Source: Neostapfia colusana
Lineage: Eukaryota > Streptophyta > Magnoliopsida > Poales > Poaceae
Reading direction: 5' to 3'
NCBI GenBank assembly: GCA_030760725.1
Contig: JASWHV010000005.1
Span: 25,987,241 to 26,051,240 of the forward strand
Length of the DNA: 64,000 nucleotides
Shown here: positions 1 to 11,330 of the stretch, piece after piece
Layout: each line of letters begins with the position of its first letter
Position numbering within the stretch: position 1 is the first letter of the stretch
The notes under the pieces: generated by a model
Seen by the model: only the letters and a program-made list of their open reading frames with translations
Told to the model about the DNA's origin: nothing
Databases searched by the model: none
Program-made: the position numbers and the translations under genes

Positions 1-132
1 CTGTCCTCCAAGTTTTGAGCTAGGTCGTAGCTTAGGTCGGCCGGAATTTGGAGTTTGTCGCCGGCGGTTTCTTTGAACCGAGGTGAAGGAAAGGAGAAAT
101 TCATCGGCCATATTGAGTTAGGGTTCATGGGG
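1..132 (+). mobile_element. Left remnant of older LTR 'C' (host of element A)
   Basis: No gene is visible here. This piece precedes the ATCTA target duplication of element A, and its continuation resumes at 43949 after the second ATCTA. The continuation ends at 46778 as a chromovirus-type LTR terminus, so these bases are most likely the interior of that same LTR, whose left end lies outside the window. The assignment rests on the duplication and on the continuation; the short piece alone is not diagnostic. Confidence 0.6.
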
Positions 133-137
133 ATCTA
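133..137. repeat. Target-site duplication of element A, left copy (ATCTA)
   Basis: ATCTA directly precedes the LTR start TGTAAAAGCCC and is repeated exactly after the other LTR terminus at 43944-43948. Five-base duplications are usual for Ty3/Gypsy integration, so the match joins the two ends of a 43.8-kb nested insertion. Confidence 0.9.
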
Positions 138-1233
138 TGTAAAAGCCCAAGAAAAGGGACTTGCAAAAACTTTTCTTCACCTCACAACACAACAGTTTTT
201 GTTGTGGATATCTTAGGAAATATTGTGAAGAGCAAGTAACCTCCATCAAAAGAGTGATTAGAGGGGAAAGCCTTCACTTTCACAAAGTAGGATTTCTACG
301 CATGAATATGAGAGGTTGAACTCACCCCTAGGACTTGAAAAGTCTTGGGAAGGTTCAAGCCAAGTTTCATGTTAATCCAACACTTTTTGAGGCACTTTTG
401 GAGGTATTTGAAAAAGAGGCCAATTTGAATGTAAATTCAAATTACAGCAACTTTCATCACTCAAATTCAAAAGTTAGCTTCATATTCAAACTCAGCACAT
501 TTTTCTGAGTTAGCCCACCAATTTCATCCCCATTAGAGTTCATCTTGTCGGGAGCTAGATTTGCAATAATTCAAAACTGAATTTGAATTTCAGTTTAAAC
601 ATGAAGCAAATTTAACCCAACAAATTTTAAATTTGAGAACTCAAATTCAAACCAATACTAGGGGGCTAAGTCTCTCATTCAATGTTTAGTAGCTGGAGAT
701 ATTTTCAGCAAAAACAGAGATGAAAAATGGAGAATACATTAGGGGGGAGAGGAGGGCCCACTGGTCAGCAGGCTTAAGGCCGAAGGCAGCTCGGGCGAGT
801 CAGCCGGCAGCCAGCGATCAGCGCTCGACACCTCCTGCTCCCGCGCCTGAGTGGAAGAGGCCACCACGCGGTGAAAACGCCGAGTCAACACGCCAGCGCG
901 ACCCCCAGTCGAGTTGTTTCATGGTGCCCGGGCTGCCCCGACGTCCTCCCATCCACAATCGCCTCCGCTCGCAATCTTTTCACCGCCGCTCTCTGGTCGC
1001 CGGCGTCCGAGCGACACAGGCGCTCTCGTGCCCGACGAGCAACACAAGAAAGAACCGCCTTGAGGTGCTGATCCTTCTGGTCCCAACCGTTCTTCTTTTC
1101 GTGTGCTGTCGGGGGAGGATTTCGCCGGGGATGTTTCGGTAGTCCTAATACCGAGCCACCACCAAATCCTAAAATTCACGGGTGTTGGCTTATCACCGGG
1201 CATACCGAGCTAAACACACGATCTACACCCTGC

Positions 1234-1238
1234 CACGA
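1234..1238. repeat. Target-site duplication of the Copia element, left copy (CACGA)
   Basis: CACGA precedes the Copia LTR start TGTGAGACC and recurs at 10982-10986. The uninterrupted homologous site in the other LTR of element A (near 25709) has a single copy, which confirms an insertion. Confidence 0.92.
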
Positions 1239-1333
1239 TGTGAGACCTATGTGTGCTGAATACATTGTCAATTAGGATAAAAGTTAGCATTAACATTCAA
1301 AGTTTTGAATATTGCCAAAACATTCTTCTGTGG

Positions 1334-1437
1334 CAAGGTCCGACAAGTTCTTTGTTAGGTCCGCCAAGTGTTGGCAAGGTCCGACGCAAGGTCCGGAGAG
1401 CTCCTGCAAGGTCCGGAGAGCTTCTGTGAGGTCCAGA
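1334..1437 (+). repeat. AGGTCCG motif cluster in Copia U3
   Basis: Six spaced copies of AGGTCCG/AGGTCCA occur in about 100 bases, two of them with the palindromic core TCCGGA; the cluster is repeated near 9456-9557 in the 3' LTR. Sirevirus LTRs are known to carry repeated short GC-rich motifs upstream of the promoter, so this could be a regulatory array. That function is inferred. Confidence 0.55.
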
Positions 1438-2253
1438 GCTTGTTTTTAGGGAGCTCCTGTGAAGTTCAACTCGTAGAACTGCAGCGTCTTGTTTTTGCTT
1501 TTAACTCGCAATGTTTCAAACTTGCTTTATGGGAAGGTTTGCTTAGTATTAATTTGCTAAGTTTTTGGTGTGTTTTGTTGGTTATGGCTGTTATCATTTG
1601 ATATGGTTTGCAACATTCTTATGTGACGTGCTCATGTAAGGTGTTGTGGTTTTCGAACTAACGTGAGTCAAGTCGAGGACTTGTGCTCGGAAGAATTGGT
1701 TGTTTATTCATGTGCAAGTGTTGCTTGAGTTCAAGACATGGCTGGTGACGGGATCCTTGGACTAGTCTCAGGGAGGAGATGAGGTTCCAACAACCAAGTT
1801 CGGGAGAAGCTGTGGTTGAGTTGATCGGGAGGTCGCGCAGCATGTTTGGATCAAGGGCAGTGCATATGATGGTTGCATATACGTCTTTGGAAGGTGTTTG
1901 CACGTGTGCAAGGAGTGCATGGACGTGGTAACATTGTTCCAAGGCGTGATGAAGAGAAGTGGACGTAAAGAATTGGTCGGAAAGGTCCAACCGGCTGGAT
2001 TGCGTACTCAGGCTGAGGCTGAGTCAGATATGGCTCAAATATGGAAGATTTGAGTTGATTATGATAGGATTTTGTGCTAGGCACGAAGTTGAGTTGTTTT
2101 AGGAATGTTTAGGACGTTCCTAAGGTGTTTGGAAGTCTCACGATTGCTTCTATCTGCGAATAGGAGAGTCCTGAGCAGTTATGGTAAGTTAGGATACGAG
2201 TCCAATTAGGAGTATAGGAGTCCTAGATTGGATTGATTAGCCTGAGGGCTTGC

Positions 2254-2259
2254 TATAAA
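2254..2259 (+). promoter_or_regulatory. TATA box of Copia 5' LTR
   Basis: TATAAA lies about 70 bases before an AATAAA signal and about 600 bases before the LTR end, the expected arrangement for a retrotransposon U3/R promoter. The 3' LTR keeps it as TATAAAA at 10371. Confidence 0.6.
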
Positions 2260-2323
2260 CGCAAGGGAGGCCAGAGCTCTCGTGGGTAGAGAACTTTGGG
2301 CTGTTCCTCTTGTGTTTCTATTG

Positions 2324-2329
2324 AATAAA
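2324..2329 (+). promoter_or_regulatory. Polyadenylation signal AATAAA in Copia 5' LTR
   Basis: AATAAA follows the TATA box by about 65 bases and is conserved at 10441-10446 in the 3' LTR, where it would direct 3' end formation of the genomic RNA. Confidence 0.5.
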
Positions 2330-2867
2330 GTTCATAGTTTCGAGGAGCTTTTGTGCCTTGTTCGTCCGATTTGTTTTTCGTCAAGTCTTTCTCGCCGAGT
2401 TTCTGGACAGACCGATGTTGCTTCGGTGTTTCGTTCATAACTCGAGTTTTACAGATCCGATTGACGTGATTCTTTTTGGGTTGTCTTCACAACGCAATTA
2501 TCTATCATCTGTGAAATGTTCACGAGCTTCGGATCTGTAGTTTTTGAGATACACGAGTTTCTTTGCAGCATTGCAGATCTGTTTTATATCGGGTAGAACA
2601 GATTGATCTTCGTTTAATGTTTTGATCGTATCTCAAGTTTTACCTCGTGTTTTCAAGTGATTCTTGTTGCATTAGATCTGTGACTTGATTCTCTACCTCT
2701 CTACTTGATTTTTCACGGTTGAACACGTTTGAAAACACTTGCACACATGGTTTCTTTAACCGATTGATTTTTTGCTGAGGGGTTTTTGTTGTTTCTGCTG
2801 CGAAAAGTTTTAATCTACCATTCACCCCCCCATTGGTAGCTTTTCACGTGCTCTTCGATCCTACAAT

Positions 2868-2880
2868 TGGTATCAGAGTC
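2868..2880 (+). other. Copia primer-binding site (initiator Met-tRNA type)
   Basis: TGGTATCAGAGTC starts two bases after the 5' LTR end. It matches the usual plant site complementary to the 3' end of initiator methionine tRNA, apart from the last bases. It would prime minus-strand synthesis. Confidence 0.85.
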
Positions 2881-2926
2881 AAGGTGCTCTAATCTTTGTG
2901 ATTTGCACGTGTTTTGACTAACCATC

Positions 2927-5187
2927 ATGGAGAAATACTCCGCAAAACCTTGTGTGTTCAATGGCATCGATTTTCAGGTTTGGAAGGCGCGGATGGAGGC
3001 CTACATACAGGCGCAACGCTTCGCCATATGGGAAAAGGTCTACCGGAACTTCGATGTACCACCCAACGATCAAGTTACGGCTGCGAACATGAGAGATGTT
3101 GACAACAACAACAAGGCTCACAACTTGATCATCCAAGGTTTGACTCAAAGCGACTTCGACCGTGTTGCACACCTCCGATCTGCATATGATGTTTGGAAAG
3201 CTCTTTGTGACTACCATGAAGGATCCAATACGATCAAGGAGGTAAGGCAAGATATGTTCAATAAAGAATACATGCGTTTTGAGATGCAACCCGGTGAGTC
3301 AATTGACGACCTTTTTGCTCGCTTTAATAAAATTCTCAGCAACTTGCGTAGTGTCAATATTAACTTTTCAGATGCTGAAAATGCTAGACAATTGTTAGGA
3401 GCATTAGATATGTCAATTTGGGAGATGAAAGTTACATCTATTCGTGAATCTACTGTCATGAGTTCTCTTACTTTAGATGTTCTTTATTCTAAATTGAAAA
3501 CTCATGAAATTGACATCATCTCACGTAAAAACCCCAACAAGTCTATTGCATTTGTTTCACAACGTGACATGTCTAGTTCTAGTCAATCATCATCTAGTGG
3601 TGCACTCTCCTTGCTGTCCTCTCTAACCCTTGAACAGATTGAAGAGTTTCTAGAGGAGGAGCTTGCACTCATCTCTACTCGGTTCTCTAAAGCATTGCAA
3701 AATGTGAGAACTAGAAGGAGAGGAAGCTCCGGACCTCAACGATGTTTTGAATGTGTTAAGACAGGACATTTTCGTACGGAGTGCCCTAACCTTTCAGGTC
3801 CGACTTCACGTGAAGAAAAGCAACAAGGCTGAAGAAATTGTTTGCAAAGAATAAGAAGAAGAAAGATTTATCAATGCGCAACATAGTGCATAGTATGATC
3901 TCTGCACTTCAACATTTCGGCTCAAGTGATGTGGACACCGGTAGTGATGAAGATGAAGAAGCTATGGCAAAAATGTGCTGCATGGCGAGCAAGTCAAGTT
4001 CAAGCTCCGAGGAGGCAGAACACAACAGCGACGATGAAGAGGTATGTCCCACTTGCGAAGAAATATGTGATGCTATTTCTCGTGCCACTGTTATATTAAA
4101 GAAAAAGGATAAAAAACTTAGGAACAATGCTGTTAAAATTAAATCACTAGAATCTGAAATTAATCGTTTAAAAACTTTGATTCCTAGTGATGATTCTTGT
4201 TCATCATGTGATTTAATTTATGAACAATTATCCTCTTTAAGAAGTGCACACGCATCTACACTTGATAAACTTGAACTTGAAATTGAAAAGAACAAAGATC
4301 TTGCTGCACTTAATGATAAAAATTTGAAAGATGCTTGTTGTTCTACAATTGATTTGCACTGTTCTTCATGTGATGATCTGAATAAGAAACCAAATGATGC
4401 TATGAATGAGATTTCTATTTTGAACAATGCTTTACGTGTGCATGAAGTTAAATATTGTTCTAATTGCAAACTAAAAGGAAAAACTTCATGTGGAAACTGA
4501 TTTGATCTGTCCAATAAACTTGATGGCATGCATAGGACACTAGATCGGTTTTCTAATGCAAATAAGAACCTAAACTTGCTGCTGAATTCTTCCAAGTCTT
4601 CTAATGATAAAACTGGTTTAGGTTTTAATTCTCATGCTCATGCTAAGGCACACCCACCTAAAGTTGTAAAGTCATTAGGAAGCGGTTTGATTCAAACAGC
4701 TCCTAGACAAAAAGAGGTGATTTTCAAATCTGCAGGAGTACTGTCCCATTCGGGTTCTAATAAACGTGTTGCTTGCTCATCTAGACATGATAATAAGGTT
4801 ATTTTTCATTGTACCTACTGTGGTAGAGATGGTCATGTCATGGATTTTTGTTATAGACTAGCTAAACACGATAAGAAACAAAGAATACTTGCTAGATCAC
4901 ATAACAACCAAGCAAAATCTTCTAGACCGAATGTTCGGAGCTTGCAACCTGCTGTAATGAGTCAAAAACTTGCTCCCGGACCTACTGTTTTTTGTGCTAC
5001 ATATAACACATCTTCTAAGTCAGTAGTTGGGAACAAAAATTTTCGATGTTTGGCTCATAAACCTGCTGTACCTTCTCAGCTTTCGCGTGTTATTCCTGCT
5101 GGACGTCGTGTGACTCAGTACTGGATTCCTAAAAGTCTTTTAACTAACCCCAGTATTGAGTCATCGACGTATTGTGCTGCTGTGTAG
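2927..5187 (+). pseudogene. gag: Copia gag (broken)
   Basis: Gag forms the virus-like particle. The ATG at 2927 begins a protein with a gag core typical of Copia (WKARMEAYIQ near residue 20) and a CCHC zinc knuckle (CFECVKTGHFRTECP) near 3740-3790. A stop at 3830 is followed by a shift to frame 1. From 3838 a charged segment rich in Lys/Glu/Leu looks coiled-coil, with paired CxxC motifs. A stop at 4498 breaks it, and a second CCHC knuckle (CTYCGRDGHVMDFC) lies near 4810-4855 before a stop at 5185. The length and coiled-coil region are Sirevirus-like. One frameshift and two in-frame stops make it non-functional as it stands. Confidence 0.88.
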
Positions 5188-8100
5188 GTTTCACGTTTGA
5201 GGAAGGAGAACATTTGGATTGTGGATTCAGGTTGCTCACGCCACATGACCGGTAACAAAGAATGGTTCTCCTCTCTCTCTTTTGTGTCACGTGTAGAAAA
5301 TGTTACTTTCGCCGATAACTCTTCTACTCCCATAATTGCTAAAGGTTCGGTTAGAGTAAATAATCTCTACACTTTGAAAGATGTGGCACTTGTTAAAAAT
5401 TTGAAATACAACTTGCTTTCGGTTTCACAATTGCTAGATGAAAATCTAGAGGTTAGCTTTGCTAAAAATTGCTGCAAGGTTGTAGATTCAAAAGGTGAGC
5501 TTTTGTTTAACATGTCTAGGTTTGGAAGAGTTTTTAAAGCTGATTTTGATTTGTCAACTTCTAAGCATCGGTGTCTAGTTGCTAATGATACAAAGGATCT
5601 ATATTTTTGGCATCATAGACTTGGTCACATAGGCTTTGATCATCTCACTCGTGTTAGTGCTCTCGATCGCATACGTGGGCTGCTGAAGCTTAAAAAGGAC
5701 AATGATATTGTGTGCTCTTCTTGTAGACATGCTAAGTTTGTTGCAGGTTCACATGCTCCTCTCACAATGACCATGACAGCTGAACCGGGACAACTTTTAC
5801 ATCTTGACACAGTAGGTCCGGCACGTGTTCAATCCTTCGGAGGTTAATGGTATGTGCTTGTGATTGTTGATGATTATTCCAGATATTCTTGGGTTTATTT
5901 TATGGCATCTATGAATGAAGCTTTTAGTCATTTTAGAACTTTATTTCTTAGATTATCTATTGATCACCCAGGATCATTAAAAGCAATTAGAAGTGATAAC
6001 GGAACTGAATTTAAAAACTAATCCTTTGATCACTTTTGTGCTGAAAATGGAATAGATCATCAATACTCTTCACCCAATGTACCACAACAAAATGGTGTCG
6101 TAGAAAGAAAGAACAGGACCTTAGTTGAGATGGCTAGGACTATGCTTGATGAATATCAAACTCCTAGGAAATTTTGGGCTGATGCAATTGCAACCGCTTG
6201 TTATGTCTCAAATCATGTTTTCTTGCGTGCTAAGCTTGGAAAAACCCCATATGAGCTCCGGTTTGGACATAGGCCTAGTGTTACACACTTTAGGGTTTTT
6301 AGTTGCAAATTCTTTGTTAAGAAACATGGTAATCTTGATAAATTTGAAGCTAGATCTGTTAATGGCATGTTTCTTGGTTATCCATCTCATACTAGAGGCT
6401 ACCGTGTGCTTTTACTTGACACTAACAAAATTGTGGAGACTCGCGAGGTTTCTTTTGATGAAGCTAGCCCAAGTACTAGCTCCGATATTGCAGGTCCGGA
6501 TCCATATCCGCAGGGGGAGAGTATTTTTATTGAAGAAGATGAAGAAGTGGTGCTGCTGCCCGAAAAGTCGGAAGTAAATAACGATCAAGCTGCTGATTTT
6601 GCACCACAACCAGCACCAACAGTCACTACTGCTGGTTCGGACCTTCCTCAATCAACAAGCTCTCCTAATCAAAGGTCCGAACATGAAAAAGAAGGTGCTT
6701 GTGAAGTGTCTACTCCCCTCCGAGTACTCAAAAGTCATCCTCCACAACAAATCATTGGAAGCTTGCATGAACGAGTCACTCGGTCCAGGTTTTGCGATCC
6801 AAACTCTCATGCTCATTCTGCTTTTGTTGCTTCTTTTGAACCCAAGGATATATCACACGCACTCACTAATGAATCTTGGATTAATGCCATGCAAGAAGAG
6901 TTAGAAAATTTTGAAAGAAATAATGTTTGGAAACTTGTACCTCCACCTCAAGGTCACACATTAATTGGAACTAAATGGGTATTTAAAAATAAGCAAAGTG
7001 AGGATGGGGTTGTGGTTAGAAATAAAGCTAGGTTGGTTGCTCAAGGTTTCACTCAAATTGAAGGTCTAGATTTTGATGAAACATTTGCTCCTGTTGCTAG
7101 ATTAGAAGCTATAAGAATTTTATTAGTATTTGCTGCATCTAAAGGTTTCAAGTTATATCAAATGGATGTTAAAAGTGCTTTTCTTAATGGCTACATAGAG
7201 GAGGAGGTTTATGTTAAGCAGCCACCGGGTTTTGAAAATCCAAATTTTCCTAATCATGTTTACAAACTGTCCAAAGCCTTGTACGGTCTAAAACAAGCCC
7301 CTAGAGCATGGTATGATAGGTTAAAAACATTCTTACTTGAAAAGGGGTTTACCATGGGCAAGGTTGATAAAACTCTTTTTGTACTTAAGCATGGCAATGG
7401 CTCATTATTCGTTCAAGTGTATGTGGATGATATTATCTTTGGTTGTGCTTCTCATGATCTCGTGTCCAAGTTTTCAGCTATGATGAGTTCAGAATTTGAG
7501 ATGAGTATGATGGGAGAACTCACATACTTTTTGGGGCTGCAAATCAAGCAAACAAAAGAAGGAACTTTTGTGCATCAAACTAAGTATACAAAGGACCTTC
7601 TTAAGCGCTTCAACATGGACAAATGCAAGCCTCTTCGGACACCAATGGGAAAAGCAACAACACTTGAACTTGACGAAGATGGTGACCCGGTCGATAAAAA
7701 ATAATACAGAAATATGATTGGATCACTTTTGTATCTCACGGCGTCAAGACCGGACATACAATTCAGCGTATGTCTTTGTGCACATTTTCAAGCTTCTCCA
7801 CGTGCTTCACATTGCCAAGCCATCAAAAGGATTCTCAGGTACCTACATGGAACTCAAGAATTTGGCATTTTTCTTCCTTCTTCCTCAACCGTTTCTTTGA
7901 AAGCTTTTTCAGATGCTGATTTTGGGAGTTGTAGGATTGATAGAAAAAGTACTTCGGGTGCTTGTCATTTTCTTGGTAATTCACTTGTTGCTTGGTCCTC
8001 TAGAAAACAAAGTTCAGTTGCACAATCCATGGCCGAATCTGAATATGTAGCTGCGGCTAGCGCTTGATCACAAATTCTTTGGATTGTTCAAACACTTAAG

Positions 8101-8373
8101 GACCATGGGGTTGATTTAGATAGTGTTCCACTGTTTTGTGATAACACTAGTGCAATTTGTATTGCTAAAAACCCCGTAAAACACTCTAGAACTAAGCACG
8201 TTGACATTAGGTATCACTTTCTTCGTGATAATGTTGAAAAAGGAAACATTGTGCTTCACCATGTCGATACCGAACAACAATTGCCTGATATTTTTACAAA
8301 ACCTTTGGATTTCACTCGTTTTTGTTTCATTCGTAGTGAAATAGGGGTTATGCATCCTCATGGTTTAAATTGA
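5188..8373 (+). pseudogene. pol: Copia pol: protease, integrase, RT, RNase H (broken)
   Basis: The polyprotein stays in one frame to the final TGA at 8371. An aspartic protease has WIVDSGCSRHMTG (DSG at 5224). A GAG-pre-integrase zinc region follows (HHRLGH...CSSCRHAK, 5610-5730). The integrase core (5790-6150) shows IVDDYSRY, RSDNGTEF and [11 protein letters not shown]_2-type reverse transcriptase starts near 6900 with NVWKLVPPP and has YVDD at 7420-7431. RNase H (7714-8330) has SDADFG, AESEYVA and the C-terminal KHSRTKHVDIRYHF. In-frame stops at 5845, 6019, 7702 and 8065 interrupt it. Key catalytic motifs survive, so decay is by point mutation after insertion. Confidence 0.92.
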
Positions 8374-9357
8374 GGGGGAGTTTTTGAAACTTTGAAAGTC
8401 TATGTGTGAATCTGAAACTAAAATAATATGAGCATAGTATTTCATACATATATGACTTTGTAATTCCTTCTACAGGCTGAAAGTTCTTACTACATTACTC
8501 ATGTTATACATTTTGTAGTTTTTGCCATGACTAGTAATTGGAATAATTACTTACACTAAATCTGGTCATGATCGAACTTTCTTGCTGTTTTGAACTTGTT
8601 GCGTGCTCACAAGTGCTTTTGATCATAAAAAATTAATCAAGTGATCAGCTCACATGTTGAGTTTTCAAATAAAAAATTGAGAAAAGATCAAGAGAATATG
8701 CATGCATCACACTTCTTCTTTTGAGATTGCTTATCATTGCACTAAGATATGAACTTGGAAGGAATTGTGTATGACTAAAACCATGTCCTTAAGCTTCTGA
8801 TTGTCAAATGACATAGGCTTGGCTTGGTTGGTTAGAATAAGGCTGATGCGGCATATAATTTCTTGCAAATATCATATGATCAACTTTGTGCCTTAAATGA
8901 TTATGAATAATAAAAATGCAGCAACAAGTGTCATGTTTTCAGGTTTTGAAATAGTTGAGTAAGGGAGATCATGACTTGCTTAAACTGAAAAATATATTTG
9001 ATCTCTAGCATGGCTTACACTACTTTATGTATCTCATTGATGTGATAGTGTAAGTAACCTGATAGTATGACTTGGATGAGCTTTGTTTTGTATGTATATG
9101 TTATAATATGCTCATAACATTTAAAAATTTCTCTTTTGAACCTTGCTGAATACATTGTCAAAGGGGGAGCAATATGTATAAGGAGAGATTTTTTTACACT
9201 TTGCATATGTTATACACTTTCTTCCTTCTCTGATTTTAAAAAATGGGGAGAAATTAATAAAGGGGGAGAAATGAGTTTTCAAAGCTTTTCAAAACTTTTC
9301 ATAAGCCAATGTTCGGATTTTAATTGGTGTTGCCAATGCATTCATCAAGGGAGAGAT
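8374..9357 (+). other. Copia 3' spacer with repeated polypurine tracts
   Basis: There is no gene in these 984 bases. They are AT-rich and hold several G-rich purine tracts: GAGGGGGAG at the pol stop (8372), AAGGGAG at 8961, AAAGGGGGAG at 9160, ATGGGGAG at 9243, AAGGGGGAG at 9260, and the terminal AAGGGAGAGA at 9348-9357 next to the 3' LTR. Several PPT-like motifs ahead of the 3' LTR are a recognised Sirevirus trait. A 16-base stretch near 9146 (GCTGAATACATTGTCA) also occurs just inside the LTR at 1254. No envelope-like frame is visible. Confidence 0.75.
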
Positions 9358-10981
9358 TGTGAGACCTATGTGTGCTGAATACATTGGCAATTAGGATAAA
9401 AGATAGCATTAACATTCAATGTTTTGAATATTGCCAAAACATTCTTCTGTGGCAAGGTCCGACAAGTTCTTTGTTAGGTCCGCCAAGTGTTGGCAAGGTC
9501 CGACGCAAGGTCCGGAGAGCTCCTGCAAGGTCCGGAGGGCTTCTGTGAGGTCCGGAGCTTGTTTTTAGGGAGCTCCCGTGAAGTTCAACTCGTAGAACTG
9601 CAGCGTCTTGTTTTTGCTTTTAACTCGCAATGTTTCAAACTTGCTTTATGGGAAGGTTTGCTTAGTATTAATTTGCTAAGTTTTTGGTGTGTTTTGGTCG
9701 TTATGGCTGTTATCATTTGATATGGTTTGCAACATGCTTATGTGACGTGCTCATGTAAGGTGTTGTGGTTTTCGAACTAACGTGAGTCAAGTCGAGGACT
9801 TGTGCTCGGAAGAATTGGTTGTTTATTCATGTGCAGGTGTTGCTTGAGTTCAAGACATGGCTGGTGACGGGATCCTTGGACTAGTCTCAGGGAGGAGATG
9901 AGGTTCCAACAACCAAGTTCGGGAGGAGCTGTGGTTGAGTTTATCGGGAGGTCGCGCAGCATGTTTGGATCAAGGGCAGTGCATATGAAGGTTGCGTGTA
10001 CGTCATTGGAAGGTGTTTGCACGTGTGCAAGGAGTGCATGGAGGTGGCAACATTGTTCCAAGGCGTGATGAAGAGAAGTGGACGTAAAGAATTGGTCGGA
10101 AAGGTCCAACCGGCTAGATTGCGTTCTCAGGCTGAGGCTGAGTCGGATATGGCTCAAATATGGAAGATTTGAGTTGGTTATGATAGGATTTCGTGCTAGG
10201 CACGAAGTTGAGTTGTTTTAGGAATGTTTAGGACGTTCCTAAGGTGTTTGGAAGTCTCACGATTGCTTCTATCTGTGAATAGGAGAGTCCTGAGCAGTTA
10301 TGGTAAGTTAGGATACGAGTCCAATTAGGAGTAGGAGTCCTAGATTGGATTGATTAGCCTGAGGGCTGACTATAAAAGCAAGGGAGACCAGAGCTGTCGT
10401 GGGTAGAGAACTTTGGGCTGTTCCTCTTGTGTTTCTATTGAATAAAGTTCATAGTTTCGAGGAGCTTTTGTGCCTTGTTCGTCCGATTTGTTTTTCGTCA
10501 AGTCTTTCTCGCCGAGTTTCTGGACAGACCGACGTTGCTTCGGTGTTTCGTTCATAACATGAGTTTTACAGATCCGATTGACGTGATTCTTTTTGAGTTG
10601 TTTCACAACTCAATTATCTATCATCTGTGAAATTTTCACAAGCTTCGGATCTGTATCTATTGAGATACATGATTTTCTTTGCAGCGTTGCAGATCTGTTT
10701 TATATCGGGTAGAATAGATTGATCTTCGTTTAATGTTTTGATCGTATCTCAAGTTTTACTTCGTGTATTCAAGTGATTCTTGTTGCATTAGATCCGTGAC
10801 TTGATTCTATACCTCTCTACTTGATTTGTCACGGTTGAACACGTTTGAAAACACTTGCACACATGGTTTCTTTAACCGATTGATTTTTTGCTGAGGGGTT
10901 TTTGTTGTTTCCGCTGCGAAAAGTTTTAATCTACCATTCACCCCCCCTCTGGTAGCTTTTCGCGTGCTCTTCGATCCTACA
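9358..10981 (+). repeat. Copia element 3' LTR
   Basis: It begins TGTGAGACC directly after the purine tract and ends TCGATCCTACA before CACGA. It is nearly identical to 1239-2865, with TATAAAA at 10371 and AATAAA at 10441. Differences are scattered substitutions and short indels (for example, two fewer bases near 10333). Confidence 0.93.
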
Positions 10982-10986
10982 CACGA
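10982..10986. repeat. Target-site duplication of the Copia element, right copy (CACGA)
   Basis: Exact repeat of 1234-1238; element A's LTR resumes directly after it with CCACCTAGGATC, as in the uninterrupted copy at 25711. Confidence 0.92.
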
Positions 10987-11325
10987 CCACCTAGGATCGA
11001 AAACCAGCAAGAACCATGGGCTAGGGTTGCGGTTATCCAAGTTTTTCGAGCAACAGCCGATATCGGGCCTAGGTCGACGGTGAGGTCCTAGTTCCGGCCA
11101 TTTTCATGGCCATCCGAGCTCATATTCGTGCTCAGCATGCCACAGCAGAGTTGTAGGAGCAAACTGTTGGAAGAATAAGGCCCTGAGTAGCCCTGGCGAC
11201 ATCGCCGGAGTAGGGAGAACCTCTGTCACCGTCGCGGCCATAGTTCCGGCCATTGCCGAGCTCCGGTGAGGGCACCAGTGTGTTCTCCGAGTTGAGTTAG
11301 GCACAGGCGGCAAGTTTAGTCGAAG

Positions 11326-11330
11326 GTCGG
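11326..11330. repeat. Target-site duplication of inverted solo LTR, left copy (GTCGG)
   Basis: GTCGG precedes TGTGGCGGACC and recurs after TTTTACA at 15666-15670. The undisturbed site in the 3' LTR near 26054 has one copy. Confidence 0.9.

Larger units (their letters stand above)
1239..2865 (+). repeat. Copia element 5' LTR
   Basis: It begins TGTGAGACC and ends CGATCCTACA, the same termini as the copy at 9358-10981. At 1334-1437 there are six close copies of an AGGTCCG-type heptamer. A TATA box and an AATAAA signal lie near the 3' third, which would define the U3/R/U5 parts. There is no gene; open frames such as 1368-1601 recur in the other LTR but resemble nothing I know. Confidence 0.93.
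1239..10981 (+). mobile_element. Sirevirus-like (SIRE/Maximus) Ty1/Copia retrotransposon
   Basis: A complete 9.7-kb element with 1.63-kb LTRs (1239-2865, 9358-10981), primer site, gag, protease, integrase, RT, RNase H, a roughly 1-kb untranslated 3' spacer and a terminal purine tract, flanked by CACGA. The domain order protease-integrase-RT-RNase H defines Copia. The long gag with coiled-coil-like and CCHC segments, the long 3' spacer and the repeated purine tracts before the 3' LTR fit Sireviruses. Over about the first 400 aligned bases the LTRs differ at nine positions by eye, suggesting a fairly recent insertion. One frameshift and six in-frame stops disable the coding region. Confidence 0.93.

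Noticed and set aside
720..1203. Overlapping open frames of 66-140 codons on both strands
   Set aside because: They lie in a GC-rich block of the family-A LTR and recur at 25157-25689. No domain or splice structure is recognisable.
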